This document shows, one piece after another, positions 1 to 7,693 of a stretch of DNA of 47,452 nt. Each line of letters starts with the position of its first letter. Within the stretch, counting starts at the first letter, position 1. The stretch is from assembly GCA_002359315.1 (NCBI GenBank), contig DEMS01000033.1, forward strand, positions 1 through 47,452, in the 5' to 3' direction. A program made the position numbers and the translations under genes. The notes beneath the pieces were generated by a model. It saw nothing but the letters and a program-made list of their open reading frames with translations, was not told where the DNA came from and did not search any database. Source of the stretch: Bacteroidetes bacterium UBA2664. GTDB lineage: Bacteria > Bacteroidota > Rhodothermia > Balneolales > Balneolaceae.

Positions 1-50
1 GAATTTATTTCAGGATCTCATGGCAATGAGTTACACAAAATCCATTAATT

Positions 51-2033
51 ATGATGAACAAAATCAGGCCTTTTATAATCGTTTTTTCGACTTTTTTAAT
101 TCTATTTGGTTTCACCCATCCATCGATAGCTCAGGGATTAACTCCAGATGATATCGTTGAATTGGAAACAGTAGGGGCAGTAGCCCTGAGTTCAGATGGA
201 GATCACATTGCCTATACCTTAAGTGTACCACGCAGTGAAGGCGAATCCATTGGCAGAAATTATTCCGAGCTCTACATCATCCCTTCAATAGGCGGTGATC
301 CTGTGGCTGTAGTTGAGAAACCGGGGAGTGCTAGTTCTCCACTATGGGGTGTTGATGGACGCCTCTATTTTACTTCCCGGATCGCAGAACATCACAATCA
401 AACTCAAGTTTACTCTGTAAATGCATCCGGCAATGACTTGACCAGGCATACTACTGCAGAGCATGGCCTGAGTAATTATTCATGGAATGCAGATGGCTCT
501 GTGCTGGCATATACCGCAATGGATCCCGTTTCCGAAGAGCGAAAAAGGCAAGAAGAACAAGGGTTTGATATGATTGTAGCCGGGGAAAATTTGCGTTATT
601 CAAGGCTATGGATTCAACCCAGAGATGGAGAAGCGTCGATCGTCACTCCTGAAAATATGTATATCTGGGATTTTGCGTGGTCTACAGTTGACAATCGCCT
701 GGCCATTCGTGTCAGTGATGAACCGGGAGCAGACGCGGGTCAAATGTATACGAGGTATGCCCTGATAGAACAGGATGGGAGCAATTTTGAAGAGTTAATG
801 TCGACGCCGGGAAAAAAGGCAGCCATGAGTTGGTCGCCCGATGGCCGGTATCTGGCTGTGCTTGCCGGAAAAGTTTACAGCGATCCACTGGCTCAACGAA
901 TCTGGCTGCTCAACACTGATGGCAGTGAGAATCGGGATGTAACACCGGCCAATTGGGAGGGAACACCTGAATCTATCCACTGGATGGATAATCAAACACT
1001 GCTTTTTACGGCTGTGGAAAGATCTGCAACCGGATTATACACGATGGACCTTGCCCGTCTGGCACCTCGAATGTTAACAGGCGGTGATGATTTGATTTTC
1101 AGAAATGTCACCATGGATGCCCGTAGAAGTCTTTTTGCAGCATCTGTAAACACATCCTCTCATCCGGGTGAAGTTTACGTGATGAATTTACGAAGAGGCA
1201 ATGAGAGACTCACGTTTCATAACAGTTGGTTATCGGATCGGGAGTTTGGAGAACAGAGTTCGATCACATGGTCCGGCGCAGATGACCTTGAAATTGAAGG
1301 TATTTTGGTGAAACCGGTTGGTTATCAAGAGGGTGTTCGTTATCCGCTGGTTGTACTGCCCCACGGCGGACCGGAAGGTATCAGTATGAATGGATGGAAC
1401 ACGCGTGCCCTCTATCCTGTACAGGTACTTGCCAATGAGGGGTATGTGGTTTTTGAACCAAACTATCGGGGAAGTGGTGGCCGTGGGACAGCCTTCGCTT
1501 CTGCAAATCATCGGGATTTGGGTGGAAAGGAGTTTGATGATGTTCTGCTTGGGATTGAACATCTAGACGATATAGGACTCATTGATCCTGAGAGAGTTGG
1601 AATATCCGGAACATCATATGGTGGATATTTTTCTGCATGGGCTGCCACGAGATATAGCGACTATTTTGCCGCCGGAATCACCTTTGCGGGGCTTTCAAAC
1701 TGGGCTTCTTTTATGGGCACCACGGATATTCCACACGAAATGAGTGTTGTGCATTGGGATCTATATTGGTTCGATAATCCGGGCCAGAATTGGGAACGGT
1801 CACCGGTCGCCTGGCTTTACCAGTCAACCACTCCGTTGCTTGTTGCACATGGATTGGCAGATTATCGTGTCCATCCGGAACAGTCCATTCAGCTTCATCA
1901 ATTTATGGATATGCTTGACATTCCGACCGGCCTGGTTCTCTATCCAAGGGAGCCCCACGGCCTCACAGAGCGGGCACATCAGCTTGATTTCATGAATCGG
2001 GTGGTTGAATGGTTTGATATGTATTTGAAATAG
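51..2033 (+). CDS. Exported S9-family peptidase (prolyl oligopeptidase type)
   Basis: A 660-residue serine peptidase of the S9 family, probably periplasmic, removing dipeptides or acylated residues from short peptides. Residues 1-27 form a signal peptide ending in SIAQ. Residues about 30-390 look like a beta-propeller with WSPDG-type repeats that gates the active site, and about 400-660 are an alpha/beta-hydrolase. The catalytic triad is visible: Ser522 in GTSYGG, Asp604 in HGLADYRVHPEQ and His636 in EPHG. The oxyanion-side sequence LPHGGPEG and the NYRGSGGRG motif are also typical of the family. Two adjacent ATGs (51, 54) are both possible starts. The gene stands alone: no upstream gene is visible in the first 50 bases and the next gene converges on it. 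The family is certain. The exact substrate (dipeptidyl or acylaminoacyl) is not readable from sequence. Confidence 0.95.
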   Translation: MMNKIRPFIIVFSTFLILFGFTHPSIAQGLTPDDIVELETVGAVALSSDGDHIAYTLSVPRSEGESIGRNYSELYIIPSIGGDPVAVVEKPGSASSPLWGVDGRLYFTSRIAEHHNQTQVYSVNASGNDLTRHTTAEHGLSNYSWNADGSVLAYTAMDPVSEERKRQEEQGFDMIVAGENLRYSRLWIQPRDGEASIVTPENMYIWDFAWSTVDNRLAIRVSDEPGADAGQMYTRYALIEQDGSNFEELMSTPGKKAAMSWSPDGRYLAVLAGKVYSDPLAQRIWLLNTDGSENRDVTPANWEGTPESIHWMDNQTLLFTAVERSATGLYTMDLARLAPRMLTGGDDLIFRNVTMDARRSLFAASVNTSSHPGEVYVMNLRRGNERLTFHNSWLSDREFGEQSSITWSGADDLEIEGILVKPVGYQEGVRYPLVVLPHGGPEGISMNGWNTRALYPVQVLANEGYVVFEPNYRGSGGRGTAFASANHRDLGGKEFDDVLLGIEHLDDIGLIDPERVGISGTSYGGYFSAWAATRYSDYFAAGITFAGLSNWASFMGTTDIPHEMSVVHWDLYWFDNPGQNWERSPVAWLYQSTTPLLVAHGLADYRVHPEQSIQLHQFMDMLDIPTGLVLYPREPHGLTERAHQLDFMNRVVEWFDMYLK

Positions 2034-2265
2034 TAATTAAATACTCAGGTTCTGAACAGCCTGGTATATAATATTATCAGATTTCAAAAGTTCCTGAAGT
2101 GAATCCGATTATTCGATATGACATCTTATTGGATATAAATCCTGTCAGCGTGTTTGGTGTTTTGCATCCATTGGGTTACGATCATTACCGCCATCTGGGT
2201 TCAGACATGTTCTGGATGTAAAATAATTTTACAATTAAATATGAAGAATACAGCGTATAAATAAG

Positions 2266-2865
2266 TTATTTTATGTAGTTACTTATTCCAAGGTACCCTG
2301 CCAAATCACGATCTGATGATTGTTTTATAAAATCATACAAAGCCTGTATTTCAAACTGCCCTGTATATGTTTTTAAAAGATGTTGTGAGTCTTTAAAATT
2401 ATTCATATTAAGACCAATTAAATCTGTTTCATACTTTTCGACAAATAACATTAATTTTGGAGTTGAAGAACCGCCTGATGTGTAATTGATAACGCCAAGA
2501 TTAAATGCTCCGCCACCTATTAAAAGTTCGTCATAAGGTCCCGTTTTCTCTAAGTATTCTATCGCCCTATTACTTGAGTGATCATATGACATTCCTGTTG
2601 AAATAAATTTTAATGAAGCGTTTTTCATAGCTTCATCAAGTTCGGATTTTATGTAAGAAATCATATGATGCGTTTCCTTGTTATTCGAAAAAAAACAATC
2701 TGAAGAGCCTATAAAAACCAATCGGATATACACCCCACCTGATAAATCAATACTCCCCATCGATGTAGTATCTGCATTTTCATTCGTTTTTAGACCATAT
2801 ATTAAGCCTATCAAAAAAAGAACAATGGAAGCTAGAAATAATAAAGTAAACTCTTTTTTATTCAT
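2266..2865 (-). CDS. Membrane-anchored protein with thioredoxin-fold-like traits
   Basis: A 199-residue protein with one N-terminal hydrophobic segment (residues about 7-24) after a basic start, so probably inner-membrane anchored with a periplasmic body. I do not recognise a named family. The body starts with a predicted strand LVFIGSSDCFF, placing Cys57 where thioredoxin-like proteins carry their active cysteine, and later has SSTPKLMLF, resembling the cis-proline loop (Pro136) before a strand. There is only one cysteine, so any redox chemistry would need a partner; a thioredoxin-like fold is my inference. It lies 23 nt downstream of the propeller lipoprotein on the same strand and is probably the last gene of the operon running from the small secreted peptide. 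AT-rich codon use resembles that of its operon partners. Confidence 0.6.
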   Translation of the reverse strand: MNKKEFTLLFLASIVLFLIGLIYGLKTNENADTTSMGSIDLSGGVYIRLVFIGSSDCFFSNNKETHHMISYIKSELDEAMKNASLKFISTGMSYDHSSNRAIEYLEKTGPYDELLIGGGAFNLGVINYTSGGSSTPKLMLFVEKYETDLIGLNMNNFKDSQHLLKTYTGQFEIQALYDFIKQSSDRDLAGYLGISNYIK

Positions 2866-2888
2866 AAAATTGGTGTCCGTATTTAGGT

Positions 2889-4097
2889 TTAATTCAACAA
2901 CAAATAAAGCAACCCATTTTCATTGATTACCACACCCTGATCAACAACATGCAACACTCTTTGACTCTCACCGACAGGCTTTATTGTATCATCACCTATT
3001 TTGTATAATGTTTTTTCAGCAACATCAAATGAATAATATGAAAACCATTGAGTGCCTGTAAAGCCCTCTTCCATTCCATGAAATTCAAGATCTCTAACTT
3101 CTCTCAATCTAAGCAATAACCATCTCTCATTTAATTGAGAAGAATGAGAGATAGTAGAATTACTGGCATATATACTACGACTACTATATCCACCTGCCCT
3201 TTTTTCAGATTCATAATATTTTTGAATAAAATCTGGAAGTTCATAAATATCAGTCAATTTTCCCTCAGCATCATGCACATATAGATACGGAAACACGGCA
3301 AATGCCACTACTATGACATTTAATTCAGGAAATAATCGTACTCTTCCACGTGAATTCATAGCTTCTCTAATAAGGGGTGATCGATCGCGATAGATGGGAA
3401 AAAACGATTGCTGTACCTCACCATCATAATTAATTTTATGAATCAAGTTTTGATCTGTATTGGAAGGATCAGGGTCATCTTCCCCCCCAAAACGAGAAAT
3501 TCCTAAAAATTTAATGTGCCCATCGCCAGGAGCCAAAGAATAGTTATTGAAATCCGTATTTATTGTTTTGGCGTATTCACATAGTTCATTGTGGCATGTG
3601 AACATAGATATTTGGAAAACACCCATACCTATAAAGGCCTTGTTATCAAAGACAGATAATTCCCTGGAAAAATCTAAATCTCCAGGCCCCCTTCCTTGAT
3701 TAGCAATATCATGGTATTTATTCTCTTTTACATCGTATTGAATCAGGCGATTTGTCCTTTTATCAAGGATCAAAAGGGAAGAATCGTTAACTGATGAAAC
3801 ATCAATATCACCCGTGGTTAACAATGTATCATTTACACCGGAGGCTAATAATATTGTCTCCGAATGATGCAAGCCATCACTTTCATCATTTAAAATAGTA
3901 TAAAGCAACTGTACACTTTCTGGAAATTTATCAATAGATCCCCCTCCATCCTGAACTTGTAGCATTTCAGCTTCAATGTTTGAGTATGGCATTTTTTTAG
4001 GTACTGGGTGCAGCGTAACACCACTTGTGTTCGATTCCCTGGCGCAAGAAATCAACAAACAAATGGATATAAATACTAAAATCTTATCTTTAAGCAT
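2889..4097 (-). CDS. Six-bladed beta-propeller lipoprotein
   Basis: Predicted lipoprotein of 402 residues. The open frame extends upstream to 4160, but the ATG at 4097 is preferred because it is preceded by AAGGTGA and begins a lipoprotein signal with lipobox LLISC (Cys18). The mature part is rich in beta-strand repeats such as NRLIQYDVKENKYHDI and PYLYVHDAEGKLTDI, with a GRGPGD loop. This matches the '6-bladed beta-propeller' (BF3164/DUF5128-like) lipoproteins of Bacteroidota. In Bacteroides such propellers sit beside short secreted cysteine peptides of the NVEALD type, and here a four-Cys peptide precedes it by 75 nt. Between the two genes lies a 12-bp perfect hairpin that could lower expression of the propeller relative to the peptide. 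Function is unknown; binding or display of the peptide at the envelope is an inference. Confidence 0.75.
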   Translation of the reverse strand: MLKDKILVFISICLLISCARESNTSGVTLHPVPKKMPYSNIEAEMLQVQDGGGSIDKFPESVQLLYTILNDESDGLHHSETILLASGVNDTLLTTGDIDVSSVNDSSLLILDKRTNRLIQYDVKENKYHDIANQGRGPGDLDFSRELSVFDNKAFIGMGVFQISMFTCHNELCEYAKTINTDFNNYSLAPGDGHIKFLGISRFGGEDDPDPSNTDQNLIHKINYDGEVQQSFFPIYRDRSPLIREAMNSRGRVRLFPELNVIVVAFAVFPYLYVHDAEGKLTDIYELPDFIQKYYESEKRAGGYSSRSIYASNSTISHSSQLNERWLLLRLREVRDLEFHGMEEGFTGTQWFSYYSFDVAEKTLYKIGDDTIKPVGESQRVLHVVDQGVVINENGLLYLLLN

Positions 4098-4117
4098 ATT
4101 CACCTTATTTTTATTAA

Positions 4118-4151
4118 GACAAGCTTTCAAGATGATATCTGAAAGCTTGTC
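4118..4151 (-). terminator. Intercistronic stem-loop between peptide and propeller genes
   Basis: Perfect 12-bp inverted repeat: GACAAGCTTTCA at 4118-4129 and TGAAAGCTTGTC at 4140-4151, with a 10-nt loop. In the minus-strand transcript it lies just after the peptide stop codon and is followed by TTAATAAAAATAAGG, a weak U-run leading into the propeller ribosome-binding site. It could be a leaky terminator or a 3' mRNA stabiliser giving more peptide than propeller. Confidence 0.55.
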
Positions 4152-4172
4152 CCGTTTCAAAAAGATGAGGAA

Positions 4173-4412
4173 TTATGTGGACCCACCTGGTTTTGGTGCT
4201 CCGTTTTCACATCCACTTGGCCCCCAAGTACAAGTTGTTGCATTTTGATTTGGATCACATTGTCCAGGATTACTATACTGGTCATCAGGACAAACCCATC
4301 CATAGTAGGGGTCACTATATGCTTCAGCTGTACCGTTTCCTTCAACTAACCCTAAAAGCAAAAAACTTGCTAATACTAGCATTGATAATAGATTTTTGAC
4401 ATAAGTTTTCAT
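4173..4412 (-). CDS. Small secreted four-cysteine peptide (NVEALD-like)
   Basis: A 79-residue precursor. Residues 1-31 form a signal peptide with a long hydrophobic core and an AEA cleavage site, leaving about 48 residues. The mature part has Cys41, Cys52, Cys61 and Cys68 and is rich in Asp, Asn, Pro and Gly, with a GAPKPGGST tail. Four evenly spaced cysteines suggest two disulfides in an exported peptide. The start is supported by AAAGG about 9 nt upstream of the ATG. It is the first gene of a minus-strand operon with the propeller lipoprotein and the anchored thioredoxin-like protein, the same arrangement as Bacteroides NVEALD peptides, although the NVEALD motif itself is absent. An AraC-type regulator and three 20-bp repeats lie directly upstream. 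Role unknown; signal, toxin-like effector or structural peptide are all possible. Confidence 0.7.
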   Translation of the reverse strand: MKTYVKNLLSMLVLASFLLLGLVEGNGTAEAYSDPYYGWVCPDDQYSNPGQCDPNQNATTCTWGPSGCENGAPKPGGST

Positions 4413-4480
4413 AATTATACCTTTTTTTAAATATTAATTGTCTTAGAATAAATGTTAAAATTTGAACATATATTCTCCAT

Positions 4481-4499
4481 CCACCAATCTCTTTGGTGG
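4481..4499. repeat. Inverted repeat upstream of the peptide gene
   Basis: CCACCAA at 4481-4487 and TTGGTGG at 4493-4499 around a 5-nt loop. On the plus strand it is followed by five T, which looks like a terminator, but no plus-strand gene ends here. It sits 69-87 nt upstream of the peptide start, so an operator or a leader hairpin is equally possible. Confidence 0.4.
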
Positions 4500-4546
4500 T
4501 TTTTCAAAACTAATTAATTATTAAAAATCTAAACCCACAAGCAGAA

Positions 4547-4606
4547 GTTGTTCCGAATTTGAGAATGTTGTTCCAGATTTGTGCATTTTGCTCCGAATTT
4601 GAGTAC
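4547..4606. promoter_or_regulatory. Three 20-bp tandem repeats, candidate operator array
   Basis: Three imperfect direct repeats with an exact 20-bp period: GTTGTTCCGAATTTGAGAAT (4547-4566), GTTGTTCCAGATTTGTGCAT (4567-4586) and TTTGCTCCGAATTTGAGTAC (4587-4606). Two helical turns per unit would place bound proteins on one face of the DNA. They lie about 135-195 nt upstream of the peptide start and immediately after the AraC-type gene, so binding by that regulator is the simplest reading. Confidence 0.5.
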
Positions 4607-4613
4607 ATGACAA

Positions 4614-4955
4614 TCATGTTATTTTCTCATTCAACCATAAAAAATCTATTTGAACATCATTTTGCAGAAGTTCCATTTTCAATTCCGTGAAGTTTGTATT
4701 ATAGAAAGACGATAAAAACATGGATACTTTTTTCGCCTTTTCAAACCCCGCATCAAGTGCTACAGCATAGCAGCTTGCTTCCACACCTTCTTTGAGGATT
4801 AAATGTACTACCTTTTCATATTTCATTTCCCGTAGAATGATTTTTGGCGGCTTTCCGTAAACCCTTTTCATGGATTTACATAACCATCTCCGTGAAACTC
4901 CGGCTTCATCTGCCCAACTCTGCACATTTGGAATAACCTTAATCTGATCCTCCAA
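4614..4955 (-). CDS. AraC-type DNA-binding protein, reading frame apparently phase-off
   Basis: The open frame encodes a nearly complete AraC-type double helix-turn-helix: first HTH around SWADEAGVSRRWLCKSMKR, linker helix, second HTH around ASCYAVALDAGFEKAKKVSM, then FYNTNFTELK. No sensor domain is present. The only start in this frame is a TTG at 4955 with no Shine-Dalgarno site, inside the first helix. Homology-like sequence (EYRTRQAVQLL) continues upstream in frame to a CAAA repeat at 5001-5028, and the frame stays open to a TGA at 5043-5045. Two ATGs lie just beyond the repeat (5050 and 5046), in the other two frames. With one extra CAAA unit the ATG at 5050 would read through to give a 146-residue protein; with one unit fewer the ATG at 5046 would. 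As sequenced the gene is off or makes a truncated form. Likely target: the peptide operon downstream. Confidence 0.7.
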   Translation of the reverse strand: MEDQIKVIPNVQSWADEAGVSRRWLCKSMKRVYGKPPKIILREMKYEKVVHLILKEGVEASCYAVALDAGFEKAKKVSMFLSSFYNTNFTELKMELLQNDVQIDFLWLNEKIT

Positions 4956-5000
4956 AAGCTGAACAGCCTGCCTTGTTCTATATTCTATAAGTGTATAGGG

Positions 5001-5028
5001 TTTGTTTGTTTGTTTGTTTGTTTGTTTG
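5001..5028 (-). repeat. Tetranucleotide repeat, seven CAAA units (contingency-type)
   Basis: Seven perfect TTTG units on the plus strand, read as CAAA on the coding strand of the AraC-type gene and encoding an NKQT-type run. Four-base units shift the frame with every gain or loss. The ATGs at 5050 and 5046 and the AraC frame occupy three different phases, so counts of 5 or 8 connect the first ATG, 6 or 9 connect the second, and 7 connects neither. This is the architecture of slipped-strand phase variation. Confidence 0.8.
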
Positions 5029-5050
5029 CACTTTCCTTTTCTTCATGCAT

Positions 5051-5436
5051 AATAGCTACTATTTGTTATTTAAAACTAGTTCTATATATGTATGAACCGG
5101 ATTCCGGAAATTCCTTACAAAAAAAATTCAAAAACAACTTCTAATGTTGACCATTTACAAATTCCCTCTCTCTAATGATGCATATAACCGAAGTATGTTA
5201 CAGTTTTTATTATCTTTATCGATTTAGAATTAATTTATTGCTCTTAAGCATCTATCGATTGATTTTTCAGGTATCATGATTCAGAAGAAAGGCCTTGAAG
5301 AATTGGAACCACTTCAAGTCTCATACATATTGATCATTATCTCAACATCTAAAGGTATATAGCCAGACGGTTGATTTGTTCTACTTTTAAGCTTCGAGTT
5401 CCGGTAGATTGGTTTGACTTGTATTTGAAGTAAAGG
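5051..5436. other. Noncoding gap between GH9 3' end and AraC 5' end
   Basis: AT-rich stretch without a convincing gene. It should contain the promoter of the AraC-type gene. The only structure I see is an 11-bp palindrome, CCGGATTCCGG at 5097-5107, about 47-57 nt upstream of the first ATG, which could be an operator. No terminator hairpin with a U-run is evident for the GH9 gene. Confidence 0.4.
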
Positions 5437-7140
5437 TCATTGATTTTTAAAAACCTCAAGTGCACCAGTCAGATAGACCAACGGCGCATTCCAGTTGATC
5501 GTTACCTCATTGGTTGAATAACTGCACCAATCATCCAGAAATGTGGTTGCAGGCAGATCAGCCGGATATTCACAGCCGTCCTGCTGACCCGCTTGTGGCC
5601 CACCGGCCACAAACCCGGGCACCGGATCTTCAATCCCGTCCGCTGCTGATTGACGGTGGTGAATTCCCTTCGGTGGTTTGCTGCCAAACCCGGTAACGAA
5701 TGAATAACCCGTTGCATTTCTACCCAACAGATAGTCCATATTCGCAAGAGCTGCATCCAGATAATCCTTTACTCCGCTCAACCGATAGGCCAGTATGAGC
5801 ATGAGTGAATGGTTCCCTATCACACCATTGCTACCCCATACAAAATCACTTCTGCCGTATCGGCCCATCGTAATTGCATAAGGCGATCGGTCATACTCCT
5901 CCAGAAGCTCATTACCCTGTCCCATAATTATTTCTTCGATCAGGTTGAGATCAGCTGCATCTGTCAGATTATTGCGATGATGTGCCAGTGAAACCCAAGC
6001 AAGTGGCCTCACATAACTCCAGCTTGGAATCCCCACATTTATCTGGTCAAAATCTCTTGCATTCCAATAGTCATCAATTCGCGTGGTGATATATAACTCC
6101 GCTGCAGCCCAGTCGAATTCATCCTCCAGTTTACGATTTCCGTACGCGCCTGTTTGAATATCAGACGGCTGCTCATAATAGACTTCCGGGTTCTGAACCG
6201 CCCATGTCCAGGCAAATTCAGCAGCCTCCAGTGCTTCCCCGGCAAAACCCGGATCATATTCATTATAAACACGCGCAGCGGTAGCCATCACAGCTGCAAA
6301 ATTCAGGGTGCCACCTGTGGATTTCATCACTGCAAACCGATCGGCCGTTGCTTCATGCGGCATAACCATTCCTGCGAAATCTTTGGTTGTTATTTTGTGA
6401 TAAACGCCGCCGTCATGCGGATCCTGAGTCGTTATCAACCAATCCAGATTCCAGCGAATCTCATCCAGCAGATCCGGGACTTTATCCCCGGATTCAGGAA
6501 TATTCAGATCCAGGTTCCGATAATACTCCGGAAAATGTTCAAACGCAGCAAGAAGTGTATAGGTGCTGATTCCGGAATTGACCGCGTACTTATTATAATC
6601 ACCTGCATCATACCAGCCCTTCGGTGAGGAAAACTCATATCCCTCCGGACGCTCCTCCGTTGCTGCCGATTCGTGGATGTAGACCACTTCATCCGGATGA
6701 CCCATCGGACGGGCCCATCTTCCGGCGTGCTCCTCTATCAGTTCTGTTGATGCACGGTTGAAATAAAATGCTTTGATGGATGCTTTCGATAGATCTATCA
6801 GGATCTCATCTCGTATTGCGAAATCGAATGAGTGTCCGGCCGATTCATGCTCTATTCGATATCTGCCCGGAGTAGTAAAATCGGAAAAATCAGCAATCGA
6901 TACGGTTTCACCCGAAAGGTCCCAGAATTTCGGTTCATTGGTTTCCGCTTCATAAGCAGGCTCATCTGTAGATATGTCAACAACTCGAAAGATGCCCGTG
7001 GCGCCATCCGGCAGGATCGCTATTTTTGGGGCATCCGGATAAAATCCTATTTGATTCAGTTTGATGTCACCCTGAGCATAAATCGAAGTAGTTGAAATAA
7101 GGAAGTTCGTAATCAAAAATATTGTAATTCTTATCTTCAA
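5437..7140 (-). CDS. Glycoside hydrolase family 9 with N-terminal Ig-like domain
   Basis: A 567-residue exported glycosidase; GH9 enzymes are inverting endo- or exo-acting beta-glucanases. Residues 1-22 are a signal peptide ending in IYA. Residues about 25-110 form the CelD N-terminal Ig-like domain (LNQIGFYPDAPK start, TPGRYRIE). The (alpha/alpha)6 barrel follows. GH9 signatures are clear: GWYDAGDYNKY with the catalytic aspartate pair Asp178/Asp181, LLGRNATGYSFVTGFG near 471-486, PKGIHHRQS near 490, and STNEVTINWNAP with the acid Glu545. Length is normal for a two-domain GH9. It is downstream of a small membrane protein and deoC on the same strand, with gaps of 46 and 63 nt, so co-transcription is plausible. 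Family is certain; whether it acts on cellulose, mixed-linkage glucan or oligosaccharides is not known. Confidence 0.95.
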   Translation of the reverse strand: MKIRITIFLITNFLISTTSIYAQGDIKLNQIGFYPDAPKIAILPDGATGIFRVVDISTDEPAYEAETNEPKFWDLSGETVSIADFSDFTTPGRYRIEHESAGHSFDFAIRDEILIDLSKASIKAFYFNRASTELIEEHAGRWARPMGHPDEVVYIHESAATEERPEGYEFSSPKGWYDAGDYNKYAVNSGISTYTLLAAFEHFPEYYRNLDLNIPESGDKVPDLLDEIRWNLDWLITTQDPHDGGVYHKITTKDFAGMVMPHEATADRFAVMKSTGGTLNFAAVMATAARVYNEYDPGFAGEALEAAEFAWTWAVQNPEVYYEQPSDIQTGAYGNRKLEDEFDWAAAELYITTRIDDYWNARDFDQINVGIPSWSYVRPLAWVSLAHHRNNLTDAADLNLIEEIIMGQGNELLEEYDRSPYAITMGRYGRSDFVWGSNGVIGNHSLMLILAYRLSGVKDYLDAALANMDYLLGRNATGYSFVTGFGSKPPKGIHHRQSAADGIEDPVPGFVAGGPQAGQQDGCEYPADLPATTFLDDWCSYSTNEVTINWNAPLVYLTGALEVFKNQ

Positions 7141-7186
7141 TTTTTATCGGTTTAATTAATTTAAAGTCTCAGTCTTGAAGAAAATC

Positions 7187-7630
7187 CTACATTATTTTTT
7201 TTGAAAATTCTGTCAATCCGATATTCAAAATTTGCAGATTTTGTGAATTCAGGCGAATCAAATACGGAATAGGTATTTCATTCTTCAGCCCGGGTTCTAC
7301 ATACTGTATCTCTATTTTGTTTTTATACAACTCTATATGTTTCAATTTTTCCCACTTGAATGAACTCTCCCAAGCGGTTTTACTCGATCGGATTCCTTCA
7401 TCATTTAAGTAAATTTCGGGTAGACGTAGATTAATTAAACCTAATGCGTAACCGCCAGCGCCTATCGTTAATAGCAGTCCTAAAGCTAAATTTATGTACC
7501 ACCTTTCCATCATCTCCCCATTAAAAAAGTTGTACGTGTGACCACCTAAAATTAATACACCACAAATTCCTAGAACTGTAAACCAAATTCTCAATATTTT
7601 GTGGTTACCGGTTATAATTATCTCTTTCAT
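7187..7630 (-). CDS. Two-TM membrane protein with PH-like tail
   Basis: A 147-residue protein with two hydrophobic segments near residues 13-33 and 45-63, followed by a cytoplasmic, strand-rich tail (IYLNDEGIRSSKTAWESSFKWEKLKHIELYKNKIEI). That layout resembles small bacterial PH-like membrane proteins of the YcxB/STM3941 kind, in which the sequence 'W..i..i.l.....i.i' is typical. I would not assign a function. It lies between deoC and the GH9 gene on the same strand and may simply be carried in their transcript. Confidence 0.6.
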   Translation of the reverse strand: MKEIIITGNHKILRIWFTVLGICGVLILGGHTYNFFNGEMMERWYINLALGLLLTIGAGGYALGLINLRLPEIYLNDEGIRSSKTAWESSFKWEKLKHIELYKNKIEIQYVEPGLKNEIPIPYLIRLNSQNLQILNIGLTEFSKKIM

Positions 7631-7693
7631 AATAATCTTAGATTATTGATTCTCCAGAGGCAAATTTAATGAAAATAGAATATTCTTTTCCCA

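Noticed and set aside
4098..4160. Upstream extension of the propeller lipoprotein
   Set aside because: The ATG at 4097 has a ribosome-binding site and directly starts the lipoprotein signal, while the extension covers the intercistronic hairpin.
4481..4499. Terminator for a plus-strand transcript
   Set aside because: No plus-strand gene ends here, so I list it only as an inverted repeat.
5001..5028. CRISPR-like or simple noncoding repeat
   Set aside because: Units are 4 bp with no spacers, and the tract lies inside a coding-like frame, so slipped-strand switching explains it better.
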